DNA from: Consotaella salsifontis
GTDB lineage: Bacteria > Pseudomonadota > Alphaproteobacteria > Rhizobiales > Rhizobiaceae
NCBI RefSeq assembly: GCF_900167365.1
Contig: NZ_FUXL01000024.1
Location: 1-34,011, forward strand
DNA: 34,011 nucleotides
Direction of reading: 5' to 3'
Of this stretch, positions 8,520 through 16,483 are shown in pieces (the stretch's first letter is position 1; each line of letters begins with the position of its first letter). The translations under genes were made by a program, and so were the position numbers. The notes beneath the pieces are model-generated. The model saw nothing but the letters and a program-made list of their open reading frames with translations. It did not search any database and was not told the origin of the DNA.

Positions 8520-9893
8520 CTACTGTTCCGAGAGCCACTTGGCGCCGCGTTCACGAGCCAGAACGCGGTCGACGCTGGCGCCGACATCGCCGAGATACTC
8601 GCCCGGCTCGGTCAGGCGGTCGATTTCCTCAGCGGAGAACGCATCGGCGATATGAGGATGGCTCGACAGGGCGTCGGCGAAGCTTGCGCCGCTCTCGATG
8701 CCTTTCATCGAGGCCTCGTAGAGCCACTCATGCGCGGTGTTCTTGCCCACGCGCTCACCCAGTTCGAGCATCACGCGTTCCGACAGGAGATAACCCTTCA
8801 TCAACGCGACATTGCGGTCCATGGCCTTGCGGTCCACGCGCAGGCCTTTGAGGAGAGCGCCGGCCTGCATCAGAATGGCGCCGGTGACGAGGCAGGCCTC
8901 TGGAACCGCCTTCCATTCGGATTTCCAGGCGATGCCATCTCGCTCGTGCTCCTGAACCATGGCTTCCATCATCATGGCCGCCGAATAGCGGACGCTGCGC
9001 GAGAGCATGGCCACGTTCTCGGCCGCCACAGGATTGCGCTTGTGGGGCATGGTGGAGGAGCCGAGCTTGCCTTCGGAGAACCCCTCCTCGACTTCGGCGA
9101 ATTCGTTGCGCTGCAGATTGAACAGCTCGTTGCCGATCTTGCCGAGGGTGCCGGCGATCATAGCCAGAAGCGTGATGTATTCCGCGATCCGGTCGCGGGA
9201 CGGAGCCCAGCTGATATCGGTTGCGCCCAGGCCCAATCGCCTGGCTGTTCCGGCCTCAATTTCCCTCGCTTTCGGCCCGTAGGAGGCCTGTGTTCCGACA
9301 GCGCCGACCAGCATGACCACGAAGACGCGCGGCGCGGCCTGCTCCATGCGTTCGGCATGGCGCGACAGCTCGTCGAGCCAGATCGCGCATTTATGGCCGA
9401 AGGTGATGGGCAGCGCCTGAACACCGTGAGTGCGCCCCACCATGACGGTATCGCGATGCTCGGCGGCGAGCCGCATCAGCTCGCGCCCAACGGCGCCGAG
9501 ATCGCGGCAGAAGACGCGATGGGCCTGCTGAAGCTGCAGGATCAGTCCCGTGTCGACCACGTCCTGGGTGGTCGCGCCATAATGAAGAAATTCGGCCGCC
9601 TCCTTGCCGAGGTTGGCCTGAAGCCCCTTCAGAAGCGGAACCAGGGTATGCTTGATGCGGCGAACCTCCTCGGCCACGGCCTCGAGGTCGACCCTGTCGA
9701 TGTGCGCGGCGGCCGCGATTTCCTCCGCCGCCGCTTCGGGGATGATCCCCAACTCGGCCTGAGTGCGAGCCAGCGCCACCTCGAAGTCCAACCATTTCTG
9801 CAAACGGTTTTTCTCCGAGAAGATCTCGCGCATCTCCGGAGTGCTCCAGAGATGCTGCATCGTCGTCATGTCGAAGACGGATACGTTGGTCAT
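8520..9893 (-). CDS. Fumarase/aspartase-superfamily lyase (adenylosuccinate lyase / PcaB-like)
   Basis: A 457-residue member of the superfamily whose enzymes eliminate fumarate from succinyl compounds or cycloisomerise muconates. The three conserved regions are present: HYGATTQD from H104, GRTHGVQALPITFG with H156, and the catalytic-loop signature GSSTMPHKRNP at 278-288. GRTHG is like PurB, while QALPITFG is like PcaB (carboxymuconate cycloisomerase), so this is a catabolic paralogue rather than clearly either one. No purine genes are nearby. It is 43 bases after the carboxymuconolactone-decarboxylase-like gene and precedes tctC, so its substrate is probably the compound imported by the TTT system. 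Candidates are an N- or S-substituted succinate or a carboxymuconate-like acid. Confidence 0.85.
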   Translation of the reverse strand: MTNVSVFDMTTMQHLWSTPEMREIFSEKNRLQKWLDFEVALARTQAELGIIPEAAAEEIAAAAHIDRVDLEAVAEEVRRIKHTLVPLLKGLQANLGKEAAEFLHYGATTQDVVDTGLILQLQQAHRVFCRDLGAVGRELMRLAAEHRDTVMVGRTHGVQALPITFGHKCAIWLDELSRHAERMEQAAPRVFVVMLVGAVGTQASYGPKAREIEAGTARRLGLGATDISWAPSRDRIAEYITLLAMIAGTLGKIGNELFNLQRNEFAEVEEGFSEGKLGSSTMPHKRNPVAAENVAMLSRSVRYSAAMMMEAMVQEHERDGIAWKSEWKAVPEACLVTGAILMQAGALLKGLRVDRKAMDRNVALMKGYLLSERVMLELGERVGKNTAHEWLYEASMKGIESGASFADALSSHPHIADAFSAEEIDRLTEPGEYLGDVGASVDRVLARERGAKWLSEQ

Positions 9894-9936
9894 ACGGCCC
9901 TCCTCAGCCGGATGGATCAGGCAATGCGGCGCCTGA

Positions 9937-10269
9937 TCACTCCTCGCCGTAGAACTTCATGGCGAGCCCGCCATGGGCGGCGGCGGCACCGGCGCAAAGA
10001 GCGGCGGAGATCAACACGGCCTCGGCCACCTCGGCCTTTGTCACGCCGACGGCCTTGCCCTTCGTCACATGCGACTCGATGCAGTACGGGCAGCCGGTCG
10101 CGTGGGCGACGGCAATTGCGATCAGCTCGCGAACCTTCGGCGGGATCTGGCCGTGATCCTTGCCCGGAATGGCATTGAGGCCCATCCACGCCTTGAAATC
10201 CTCGGGCGCGAGCTTGGACATCTCCATGCGGAAGCCGGCATCGGCGGCATCGTAGTACTTCTGCGACAT
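9937..10269 (-). CDS. Carboxymuconolactone decarboxylase family protein (AhpD-like fold)
   Basis: A 110-residue all-helical protein with the CMD domain. The CPYCIESH motif supplies C60, C63 and H67, the redox-active pattern of AhpD-type alkylhydroperoxidases; true carboxymuconolactone decarboxylases usually lack the paired cysteines. Function is therefore likelier a small disulfide reductase or peroxidase than PcaC, despite the PcaB-like lyase beside it. The start at 10269 is chosen because AGAGGAA sits just before it; an alternative ATG at 10287 gives six extra residues. It is the first gene of the minus-strand operon, under the promoter at 10309-10337, and faces the IclR gene head to head. 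Confidence 0.82.
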   Translation of the reverse strand: MSQKYYDAADAGFRMEMSKLAPEDFKAWMGLNAIPGKDHGQIPPKVRELIAIAVAHATGCPYCIESHVTKGKAVGVTKAEVAEAVLISAALCAGAAAAHGGLAMKFYGEE

Positions 10270-10280
10270 TGTTTCCTCTT

Positions 10281-10305
10281 GTTTCATTCAGTGAAATCTG
10301 TTTCA
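10281..10305. promoter_or_regulatory. Candidate IclR operator, overlapping dyads
   Basis: Two overlapping inverted repeats: GTTTC-N7-GAAAT (10281-10297) and TGAAA-TCTG-TTTCA (10292-10305, perfect). They cover the predicted start site of the minus-strand promoter, a position suited to repression, and lie between the CMD gene and the divergent IclR gene. IclR-family operators are commonly short palindromes of this TGAAA/TTTCA or GGAA/TTCC kind. Which of the two IclR proteins binds is unknown. Confidence 0.5.
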
Positions 10306-10308
10306 ATG

Positions 10309-10337
10309 ATTAAAACAACGGATTTGATCCACGTCAA
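10309..10337 (-). promoter_or_regulatory. Sigma70-type promoter for the minus-strand operon
   Basis: On the minus strand, TTGACG (10337-10332) and TTTAAT (10314-10309) are separated by exactly 17 bases; each box matches consensus at five of six positions. Transcription would begin near 10302, just before the dyads at 10281-10305 and about 33 bases before the CMD start. Confidence 0.65.
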
Positions 10338-10356
10338 GACAGGATTCACGATTCCG

Positions 10357-11058
10357 ATGACAAACAGCGCGGTTCGCCCGCCGTCCGGCGTGCTGGAGCG
10401 GGGCCTTTTCCTGCTTTCCCTGTTCACGCAGCAGCACCCCGTCCGGCAGCTGCGGGAGCTTTCGGCAGAGTCAGGCCTCGACAAGGCCACGACGCTACGC
10501 GCCCTGAAGACGCTGGTGGCCTGGGGATATTTGGAAAAGCGGCTGGATGGGGCTTATTCACCGGGGCCGGCCAATCTCCGGATGGCGGCAATCTTCCGGC
10601 AAACGTCGAACTTCGTGCATCGCATCGAAAGCGCGATCGTCGCCACCAGCGGTCAGGTCGGCCAGACGACGTCCTTTTTCGTTCGCTCCAACAGCGAGCG
10701 CGTTTGTCTGGCGCGCGACAACATTCACCGCGATTTTCGTTATTTCATCGAAGTCGGCGCCTCGGTCCCGCTCAAGGACGGAGGCGCGGCCGCCCAGCTT
10801 CTAATGGCCTATACCGAGCCCGAGACCCCCGAACGTGCCAAGATCAAGGCGGCGGCGCGCTATATCTCGCGTGGCGAACGCAACCGCCATCTCGCCTCTG
10901 TCGCCATCCCCGTCTTCGAAGGCGATCGCGCATTTCTCGGCACACTCACCATCACCGGCATGGCCGCCGACCTGGACGACGAGACGCTGATTCGCTTTTC
11001 CGGCATGGCAAGCGAAGAACTGGCACGGGTGGGGCTCTTCACCAGCCAGAAGCACTGA
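10357..11058 (+). CDS. IclR-family transcriptional regulator (first of two)
   Basis: A 233-residue IclR-type regulator, slightly shorter than the usual 250-270. The N-terminal winged helix-turn-helix occupies about residues 10-70 (VRQLRELSAESGLDKATTLR contains the recognition helix). The C-terminal effector domain follows, with ASVPLKDGGAAAQLLMAY in place of the usual GxxxPLHxTAxGKAxLA segment and VASVAIPVF-like ASVAIPVFEGD near the end. The start at 10357 is chosen because the next in-frame ATG (10306) lies inside the divergent promoter. It is divergent from the CMD-lyase-TTT operon, the classic arrangement for a local regulator, and the dyads at 10281-10305 are its likely target. Ligand unknown. 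Confidence 0.87.
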   Translation: MTNSAVRPPSGVLERGLFLLSLFTQQHPVRQLRELSAESGLDKATTLRALKTLVAWGYLEKRLDGAYSPGPANLRMAAIFRQTSNFVHRIESAIVATSGQVGQTTSFFVRSNSERVCLARDNIHRDFRYFIEVGASVPLKDGGAAAQLLMAYTEPETPERAKIKAAARYISRGERNRHLASVAIPVFEGDRAFLGTLTITGMAADLDDETLIRFSGMASEELARVGLFTSQKH

Positions 11059-11521
11059 AGTGGAATAGTGCCGCGACAGCGCTTGCTGTTCTCCAAAGCG
11101 GGAAGACGCTGCCTGAGATGAACTGGCCGCCGACGGCGACGAGGCTGGCCGACCACTTGACGAACCTCTCCCCGCAGCAGCCTTGATCGAATGGCACCGC
11201 CTGCCTGTGCATACCCGGCGCAGAGAGGACGCTGACGCTTGCCACTGCGCTCGCCTTTCAAGGAGAGACCGGACCTGCCGGATCAGCGATGGGTCACGGC
11301 TGTCAAGCGGCGCCTTCACGCCGCGCTATCCCCGACTTGCCCCCTCTCCTGCCAAAGCGGCTGGGTCCCTTTTCGCAGAAGATGACCGCTCGACGAGCCG
11401 ACACGCAGTCCGCAAGACCACCCTGGCAGACATCGTTCGACGGCCCTTGACAGCGCGAGGGAAATGCGTGACGTTCCGTTTAATAGAAGAGTGTTCTGAA
11501 CAACAGAACTCGGGAGGAACG
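11059..11521. other. Gene-free stretch between iclR and the aldolase
   Basis: 463 bases with no convincing coding signal on either strand. Open frames here lack ribosome sites and family resemblance. It holds the 17-bp dyad at 11493-11509 and a TTGACA at 11447-11452 that has no acceptable -10 box at the right distance. The aldolase SD (GGGAGGAA) closes the stretch. Confidence 0.5.
11493..11509. promoter_or_regulatory. Perfect 17-bp inverted repeat before the aldolase
   Basis: GTTCTG-AACAA-CAGAAC, six-base perfect arms, ends two bases before the ribosome site of the aldolase gene. It has the same length and outer bases (GTTC...GAAC) as the dyads at 10281, 12344, 18200 and 19164, so an IclR operator is the leading reading. 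A small mRNA hairpin beside the SD is the alternative. Confidence 0.5.
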
Positions 11522-12316
11522 GTGAGCAGATCCAACCTCGATGATTTTCGGGCGCGTTTCCGGTCAGGCGAAAAGCTGTTCGGAACCTTCCTGAAGACGC
11601 CAACAACCCATGCCAGTGAGATCCTTGGTTCGGTCGGCTTCGATTTCGCGGTCATCGATGAGGAGCACGCGCCCTTCAACCGCGAGACCACCGATCAGGT
11701 CCTGCTGGCTTGCCGGGCGTCCAGCATCGCAGGCATCGTGAGGGTTCAAGGCTCGGAGGCCCACCACATCCTTTCGGTGCTGGACTGTGGAGCAACCGGC
11801 GTCCTCGTTCCCCACGTCGACAGCGAGGCCAAGGCGAAGGCGGTGGTCGATGTCTGTCGCTACGCCACCGGTGCGCGCGGCTTCTCCAACACCACGCGGG
11901 CGGGCACCTACGGCAGGGCGACGATCGCCGAGCATGTCGCCGCGCAGGACGCTTCCGTCACGGTGATCGCCATGATCGAGGACCCGCAGGCGATCGATGT
12001 GATCGATCGAATTCTCGCGGTGGACGGAATTGACGGCGTTTTCATCGGTCGCGGTGATCTTACCGTGGCCTATCGCCAATTCGATGGCGGATCGACCGCC
12101 GTCGCCGATGCGACCGACAAGGTCCTGGCGGCCGCGAGCCATGCCGGAAAGCCGGCCTGCGTTCTGGCCGGATCGCTTGACGATGCCGCCGCATTGGCGG
12201 CCAAGGGCGCATCCGCCTTCATCCTTTCCTCCGACCAGGGGTTGATGCGCCTGGCGGCGATCAAGACGTTGGCTGATTTCACGCAAAGAGTTGCTCAATC
12301 CGGCGACGGCCGATGA
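11522..12316 (+). CDS. HpcH/HpaI family class II aldolase
   Basis: A 264-residue (beta/alpha)8 aldolase of the HpaI family, which cleaves 4-hydroxy-2-oxoacids into pyruvate (or oxaloacetate) and an aldehyde with a divalent metal. The catalytic pair is visible: H49 in DEEHAPF and R74 in GIVRVQG. The metal ligands are E153 in MIEDPQAI and D179 in IGRGDL. The start is the GTG at 11522, one base after GGGAGGAAC; longer upstream frames are rejected because the protein would gain a non-family leader. The gene precedes a DUF6282 hydrolase by 244 bases. Substrate is not readable; the aldehyde product could feed the aldehyde dehydrogenase at 22522. Confidence 0.9.
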   Translation: MSRSNLDDFRARFRSGEKLFGTFLKTPTTHASEILGSVGFDFAVIDEEHAPFNRETTDQVLLACRASSIAGIVRVQGSEAHHILSVLDCGATGVLVPHVDSEAKAKAVVDVCRYATGARGFSNTTRAGTYGRATIAEHVAAQDASVTVIAMIEDPQAIDVIDRILAVDGIDGVFIGRGDLTVAYRQFDGGSTAVADATDKVLAAASHAGKPACVLAGSLDDAAALAAKGASAFILSSDQGLMRLAAIKTLADFTQRVAQSGDGR

Positions 12317-12343
12317 AGCGCCGCCGGCCGTGAGCGGCTGAGA

Positions 12344-12360
12344 GTTTCGAACTTCGAACC
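12344..12360. promoter_or_regulatory. 17-bp dyad upstream of the DUF6282 gene
   Basis: GTTTC-GAACTTC-GAACC, an imperfect dyad with one mismatch to GTTTC-N7-GAAAC, containing two TTCGAA blocks one base apart. It overlaps a small hairpin CCGCC-GTCAT-GGCGG (12359-12373). The surrounding 244 bases between the aldolase and the hydrolase hold no gene. No clear promoter boxes were found, so this is the weakest of the five sites. Confidence 0.3.
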
Positions 12361-12560
12361 GCCGTCATGGCGGCTCGCGGCTGCTCGCCGCAACGCCCTC
12401 GGCCGTATCCGCCGTGGGTGATCGGGCACCCTCGTACCTTGGACAAGGGGCCGACTGGCGATTTCCATGTGTTGCGCTCGGCTTCTTCGAAGAGAACGCC
12501 GCCGTATCGCCTTCAAGGCTCTGTTTCGAAATCCCCGGATGGGGAAGGAGGAGATGGATA

Positions 12561-13469
12561 ATGAACACGGCGACGGATCCGCGCGATGCGGAAGTGGAGG
12601 AATTGCTGGTCGGCGCGGTCGACCTGCATTGCCACAGCGGCCCAGCCGCCATGCCACGCATCCTCGATCACCACGAGGCGCTGCTGGATGCGGCGGAGGC
12701 GGGCTTCCGCGCACTTCTCTACAAGGATCACTTCTATCTCGGCGTCGCCCACGCCGTCATGCTCGAGAAGCTCGTGCCGAACACGGGCGTCCGGTTGTAT
12801 TCGGGCATTGCGCTCAACAATGCCTCCGGCGGCATCAATCCGCACGCGGTCAATCACGCCGCCAACATCGGCGCGAAGATCGTCTGGTTGCCGACCTTGT
12901 CCGCCGCCAATCATGTCGCTCAGACGGAAAGCGGCGCCAAGAATTTTCCCAAAACCGCAAAGCGGATGCTTGAGCCGATCCCTCTCAGCGCGCTCGACGC
13001 CAACGGCGCGATCACCGACGACACCAAATTGGTCCTCGACATCGTCGCTGAAGCGGACATGATCCTCGCCGGGGGCCATCTTCCGGCACGAGAGATCATT
13101 CAGGTGTTCGAGGAGGCCGGACGGCGCGGCGTGAAGCGGATGCTGGTGAATCACCCGACCTATGTGGTGAACTGCACCGACGACGACATGCGCGCTCTCG
13201 TCGAGCTGGGGGCCTATCTGGAACATTCGATCTGCATGTTCATCCCCGGCAAGGCCTTGTGTTTCACGCAGCAAGACCTCGCCCACTACATCGAGCTTGC
13301 GGGAGCGGAGCGAACGGTGCTGTCCTCCGACCTCGGCCTGCAGGGCTCGCCCCGCCCCATCGAGGGATACCGCCAGATCGTGCGGATGCTTCTCGACATG
13401 CAGATGCCCAAACAGGACATCCGAAGAATGATCGGTGACAACGCGGCCTGGTTGCTCAACATCCACTGA
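12561..13469 (+). CDS. DUF6282 family protein, predicted metal-dependent hydrolase
   Basis: A 302-residue protein resembling DUF6282, a group within the amidohydrolase-like TIM-barrel proteins. It opens with a strand-1 metal motif VDLHCHSGP (H23, H25). Further candidate metal ligands appear in YKDHFYLG, LAGGHLP, LVNHPTY and the late VLSSDLG, the order expected for this fold. The start at 12561 has GGAGGAG ten bases before it. It lies 50 bases ahead of the TRAP genes, so it is probably expressed with them. No substrate is established for the family that I can name; hydrolysis of an amide, lactone or ester of the transported acid is a guess. Confidence 0.75.
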   Translation: MNTATDPRDAEVEELLVGAVDLHCHSGPAAMPRILDHHEALLDAAEAGFRALLYKDHFYLGVAHAVMLEKLVPNTGVRLYSGIALNNASGGINPHAVNHAANIGAKIVWLPTLSAANHVAQTESGAKNFPKTAKRMLEPIPLSALDANGAITDDTKLVLDIVAEADMILAGGHLPAREIIQVFEEAGRRGVKRMLVNHPTYVVNCTDDDMRALVELGAYLEHSICMFIPGKALCFTQQDLAHYIELAGAERTVLSSDLGLQGSPRPIEGYRQIVRMLLDMQMPKQDIRRMIGDNAAWLLNIH

Positions 13470-13519
13470 GCCGGTGCCGCCGGAGCATTCGACACATCGT
13501 GAGACAAGGGAGGAAGGCA

Positions 13520-14515
13520 ATGCTCACACGTCGTGCCATCATGAAGACGGGCCTGGCCGCGGGCGCGGCCTTGTCCATGCCCTGGGTGGCGCGGGCCGCC
13601 ACCCGCACACTTCGCTTCGCGCACGCGGCGAACGAAATTCATCCCGGCCACATCATCGCGACGAGCTTTGCCGAGTCGCTGGAAAAGCTCGTACCGGGCG
13701 CGTTCGACGTCCAGATATTTCCCAACCGCCAGCTTGGGGACGACAAGCAGAACCTCGAATCCGTCGTGGCCGGAGCGCTGGATATGTGCAACGCCAGCGG
13801 CGTTCAATATCCGCTGGTCACGGGCCGGCCGGCGCTCGACGCCTATCAGTTGCCGTTCCTCATCCGCGACTACGATCACTTCGCCAAGCTGGCGCTGTCC
13901 GACGCCGCGCAGAAGATCCATGACGACCTCGAACCCGCTGGCCTGATCGGCCTCGCGACCGCCGACATCGGCCGACGCCACTTCCTGTCGGTCGCGAGCG
14001 CGGTGAAAAAGACCGACCAGTTTGCCGGTCTGAAGACCCGTATCGTGCCGGTGCCGCTGCACAAGGCGATCTGGGAAGCCATCGGTGTTTCGCCGGTGGG
14101 TTTGCCCTATGGCGAGGTTTACGGCGCCCTGGAGACCAAGGTCATCGACGCGCTGGAGATCAACGTCTCCTCGATGCTCGGCGAGAATCTGTGGGAAGTG
14201 GGCAAGCACTTCACGCTGACGGGCCACTATCCTTGGCACGCGACGACGGCGATGAGCAAAATCGTCTTCGACTCCTTCGAGCCGGACCTTCAGGCCGCAC
14301 TGCGCGAGGCCGGCAAACAGTCCGTCATCGCCACGCTCGACTATGCCAAGCAGCAGGACGAGACGGGCCGCGGCGAACTTCAGGAGAAAGGGGTCGAGAT
14401 CGTCGAGCTGGAGGACCTCGACAAGGTCAAGGAAAAGGTCGCGCCCATCGTCGGTCAGTGGAGCCAAAAATCCCCGCTGATCGCCGAATTCGTGGCTGCC
14501 GCCGAAGCGAGCTGA
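13520..14515 (+). CDS. dctP: TRAP transporter substrate-binding protein, DctP type, with twin-arginine signal
   Basis: A 331-residue TRAP binding protein. The signal TRRAIMKTGLAAGAALSMPW contains a twin-arginine motif (T-R-R-x-I-M-K) and ends VARA, so export is probably by Tat as a folded protein. The mature part opens with LRFAHAANEIHPGH and continues with FPNRQLGDDKQNLESV and LPFLIRDYDHF, all typical of the DctP fold, which binds organic acids through a conserved arginine. The start at 13520 is preceded by GGGAGGAAGG; an upstream GTG at 13499 is rejected. It is followed by dctQ (75 bases) and dctM. Confidence 0.92.
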   Translation: MLTRRAIMKTGLAAGAALSMPWVARAATRTLRFAHAANEIHPGHIIATSFAESLEKLVPGAFDVQIFPNRQLGDDKQNLESVVAGALDMCNASGVQYPLVTGRPALDAYQLPFLIRDYDHFAKLALSDAAQKIHDDLEPAGLIGLATADIGRRHFLSVASAVKKTDQFAGLKTRIVPVPLHKAIWEAIGVSPVGLPYGEVYGALETKVIDALEINVSSMLGENLWEVGKHFTLTGHYPWHATTAMSKIVFDSFEPDLQAALREAGKQSVIATLDYAKQQDETGRGELQEKGVEIVELEDLDKVKEKVAPIVGQWSQKSPLIAEFVAAAEAS

Positions 14516-14590
14516 CGAACCCCGAGCAGAACGAGAGCTTCTGTTGGGTCGGGAGGCCCAGCAGGTCACTTTCATGGCGGGAGGACGACC

Positions 14591-15175
14591 ATGGACACGA
14601 CCGAGCCGCGTTCCGGGCGGTCCGGCGGCATCGCCGGCCTATACCGGGGCCTCATCCGTTTCATCGCCGGAACCATGATGACGGCGATCGTCGCCATCAT
14701 GGTGGCGCAGGTGGTGGCGCGCTACGTCTTCGGCTCTTCACTCATTTGGGCTGAAGAGCTGTGCCGGTACATCCTGGTCTGGATGACGTTCCTGCTCTTG
14801 GGGCTGTCCTACCAGAAGGGCGAATTCGTTACGCTGGAGATGTTTCCCGGCGCCCTGCCCGTGACGATGCGTCGGATTCTGCGTATCGTCATGGCGCTGC
14901 CGGTGCTGGTCTTCCTGGCGATCGTTATCTGGACCGGCTGGATCTACGCATCTCGCTTCGACACTCAGACGACCCCTGCCCTCGACTTCATCTGGGGCAG
15001 CCTCTTCGGGCATCCGCTGCATTTGTCGATCCGCTGGATCTACGTTTCCGTGTCTGTCGGCGCGGCTCTCCTGTTCCTGCATATCCTTGTGGACCTCGCC
15101 CTGAGGTTTCGCCGGCTGCTGCGCCGCGAACCCGACAGGGCCGACGTCATGGGCACCTCCGGGGAAATTGCCTGA
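14591..15175 (+). CDS. dctQ: TRAP transporter small permease, DctQ type
   Basis: A 194-residue protein with four membrane segments (about residues 20-42, 53-72, 92-115 and 138-165). The family signature is visible in SSLIWAEELCRYILVWMTFL. DctQ joins DctM to form the membrane part of the sodium-driven TRAP importer. GGGAGG lies before the start at 14591, and the stop TGA shares one base with the dctM start (TGATG), so the two are translationally coupled. Substrate follows dctP. Confidence 0.92.
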   Translation: MDTTEPRSGRSGGIAGLYRGLIRFIAGTMMTAIVAIMVAQVVARYVFGSSLIWAEELCRYILVWMTFLLLGLSYQKGEFVTLEMFPGALPVTMRRILRIVMALPVLVFLAIVIWTGWIYASRFDTQTTPALDFIWGSLFGHPLHLSIRWIYVSVSVGAALLFLHILVDLALRFRRLLRREPDRADVMGTSGEIA

Positions 15176-16455
15176 TGGGTACGTTCTTCGCCGTCTTCGC
15201 GCTCCTGGTCGCCACCGGGGTTCCGATCGCGCTGGTGCTCGGCGTCGCCGGCACGCTCTACCTCTTTCTGTCCGGCAACGGCGCCATGGCCATCATGCTG
15301 CCGCAGCGCATGATGGCCGGCGTCGACCAGTTCGTGCTCCTGACCATTCCGCTCTTCCTTCTGGCCGGCAATCTGATGAATGTCGGCGGCATCACCGACC
15401 GGATCGTCCAGTTCGCCCGCGCCATGGTGGGTCACCGGCGAGGCGGCATGTCATCCGTGACGGTGCTGTCAGCCGGCTTCTTCGCCGGCATCTCGGGCAG
15501 CGCCACCGCCGAGGCCTCTGCCCTCGGCTCGATCCTCATTCCGGCCATGAACCGCCAGGGGATGCCGTCAGCCTATGCCGCGGCGCTTGTCGGCATCAGC
15601 TCCATCATGGGGCCGATCATTCCGCCGTCGATCACGATGATCATCTATGGCGTGCTCGCCGGCGCCTCCATCGGTCAGCTGTTCCTTGCCGGCGTGGTGC
15701 CGGGCATGGCCATCGCCGGGGGCCTTCTCGCCTATGCGAGTTGGCGCGCTCACCGAGAGGGCTATCCCACGACCCCCAGGGTAGCCTGGTCGGAATGCAT
15801 AGTCGCGACCAAGCGCACCCTTCCCGCCCTCATCCTGCCGCTCATCATTCTTGTCGGCATCAAGGGCGGCATCTTCACGCCAACCGAAGCGGCCGCCGTG
15901 GCCGTGGCCTACGCGCTGTTCATCGGGCTGGTCTACCGCGACCTCACCCCGACCTCCATATGGAACGCGATGATCGCCACGGCTCTGGTGAGCGCGTCGA
16001 TCCTTTTCATAACCTCGATGGCCTCGATCGTCTCCTTCGTTCTGACGCTGGAGCGGGCGCCGCAGAAGATCGCCTCGATGGTCCTGGCGCTCACCGACAA
16101 CAAGTACCTGATCCTTCTGATCCTCAATCTCTTCCTGCTCCTGCTCGGCATGTTCCTGGAGCCGATCTCGATCCTCATCCTGACGATGCCGATCCTGCTC
16201 AAGCTCGCCGCAATCATTCAAATGGACCCGGTGCAGTTCGGAACGATGGCAGTGCTCAACGTCGTCATCGGCATGGCGACGCCTCCCGTCGGCATCCTGC
16301 TGTTCATCGTGGCGTCCATCTCGGGCCAACCACTGTCGGCGGTCATCCGCGAGGCCGCGCCGATGATTGGGATCTGCATCATCATTCTGATGCTCGTGGC
16401 CCTGGTCCCGGCGTTCTCCCTGTTCCTTCCGTCGGCCCTGATGGCGGTCAATTAA
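15175..16455 (+). CDS. dctM: TRAP transporter large permease, DctM type
   Basis: A 426-residue hydrophobic protein with about 12 membrane segments, the usual DctM length. Signatures include TIPLFLLAGNLMNVGGI, the GFFAGISGSATAEASALGS segment and MGPIIPPSITMIIYGV, then TPTEAAAVAVAYAL and ATPPVGILLF near the end. It is the transport channel of the TRAP system. Its start overlaps the dctQ stop; the BKACE gene follows after 28 bases, tying uptake to beta-keto acid cleavage. Confidence 0.95.
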   Translation: MGTFFAVFALLVATGVPIALVLGVAGTLYLFLSGNGAMAIMLPQRMMAGVDQFVLLTIPLFLLAGNLMNVGGITDRIVQFARAMVGHRRGGMSSVTVLSAGFFAGISGSATAEASALGSILIPAMNRQGMPSAYAAALVGISSIMGPIIPPSITMIIYGVLAGASIGQLFLAGVVPGMAIAGGLLAYASWRAHREGYPTTPRVAWSECIVATKRTLPALILPLIILVGIKGGIFTPTEAAAVAVAYALFIGLVYRDLTPTSIWNAMIATALVSASILFITSMASIVSFVLTLERAPQKIASMVLALTDNKYLILLILNLFLLLLGMFLEPISILILTMPILLKLAAIIQMDPVQFGTMAVLNVVIGMATPPVGILLFIVASISGQPLSAVIREAAPMIGICIIILMLVALVPAFSLFLPSALMAVN

Positions 16456-16483
16456 TCAAACCCCTACCTCCTGGGAGGCTTCC

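Noticed and set aside
8520-9893. Housekeeping adenylosuccinate lyase (purB)
   Set aside because: It is in a transporter operon without purine genes and has the PcaB-like QALPITFG segment.
9937-10269. PcaC, making a protocatechuate route with the PcaB-like lyase
   Set aside because: The CxxC-H pattern is AhpD-like, and pcaD, pcaG and pcaH are absent.
11447-11486. TTGACA with TAATAG as a promoter for the aldolase
   Set aside because: The boxes are 28 bases apart, too far for sigma70, and nothing acceptable lies at 16-18 bases.
11183-11521. An N-terminal extension of the aldolase starting at 11183
   Set aside because: The leader has no family match, and a strong SD directly precedes the GTG at 11522, where the HpaI-type N-terminus begins.
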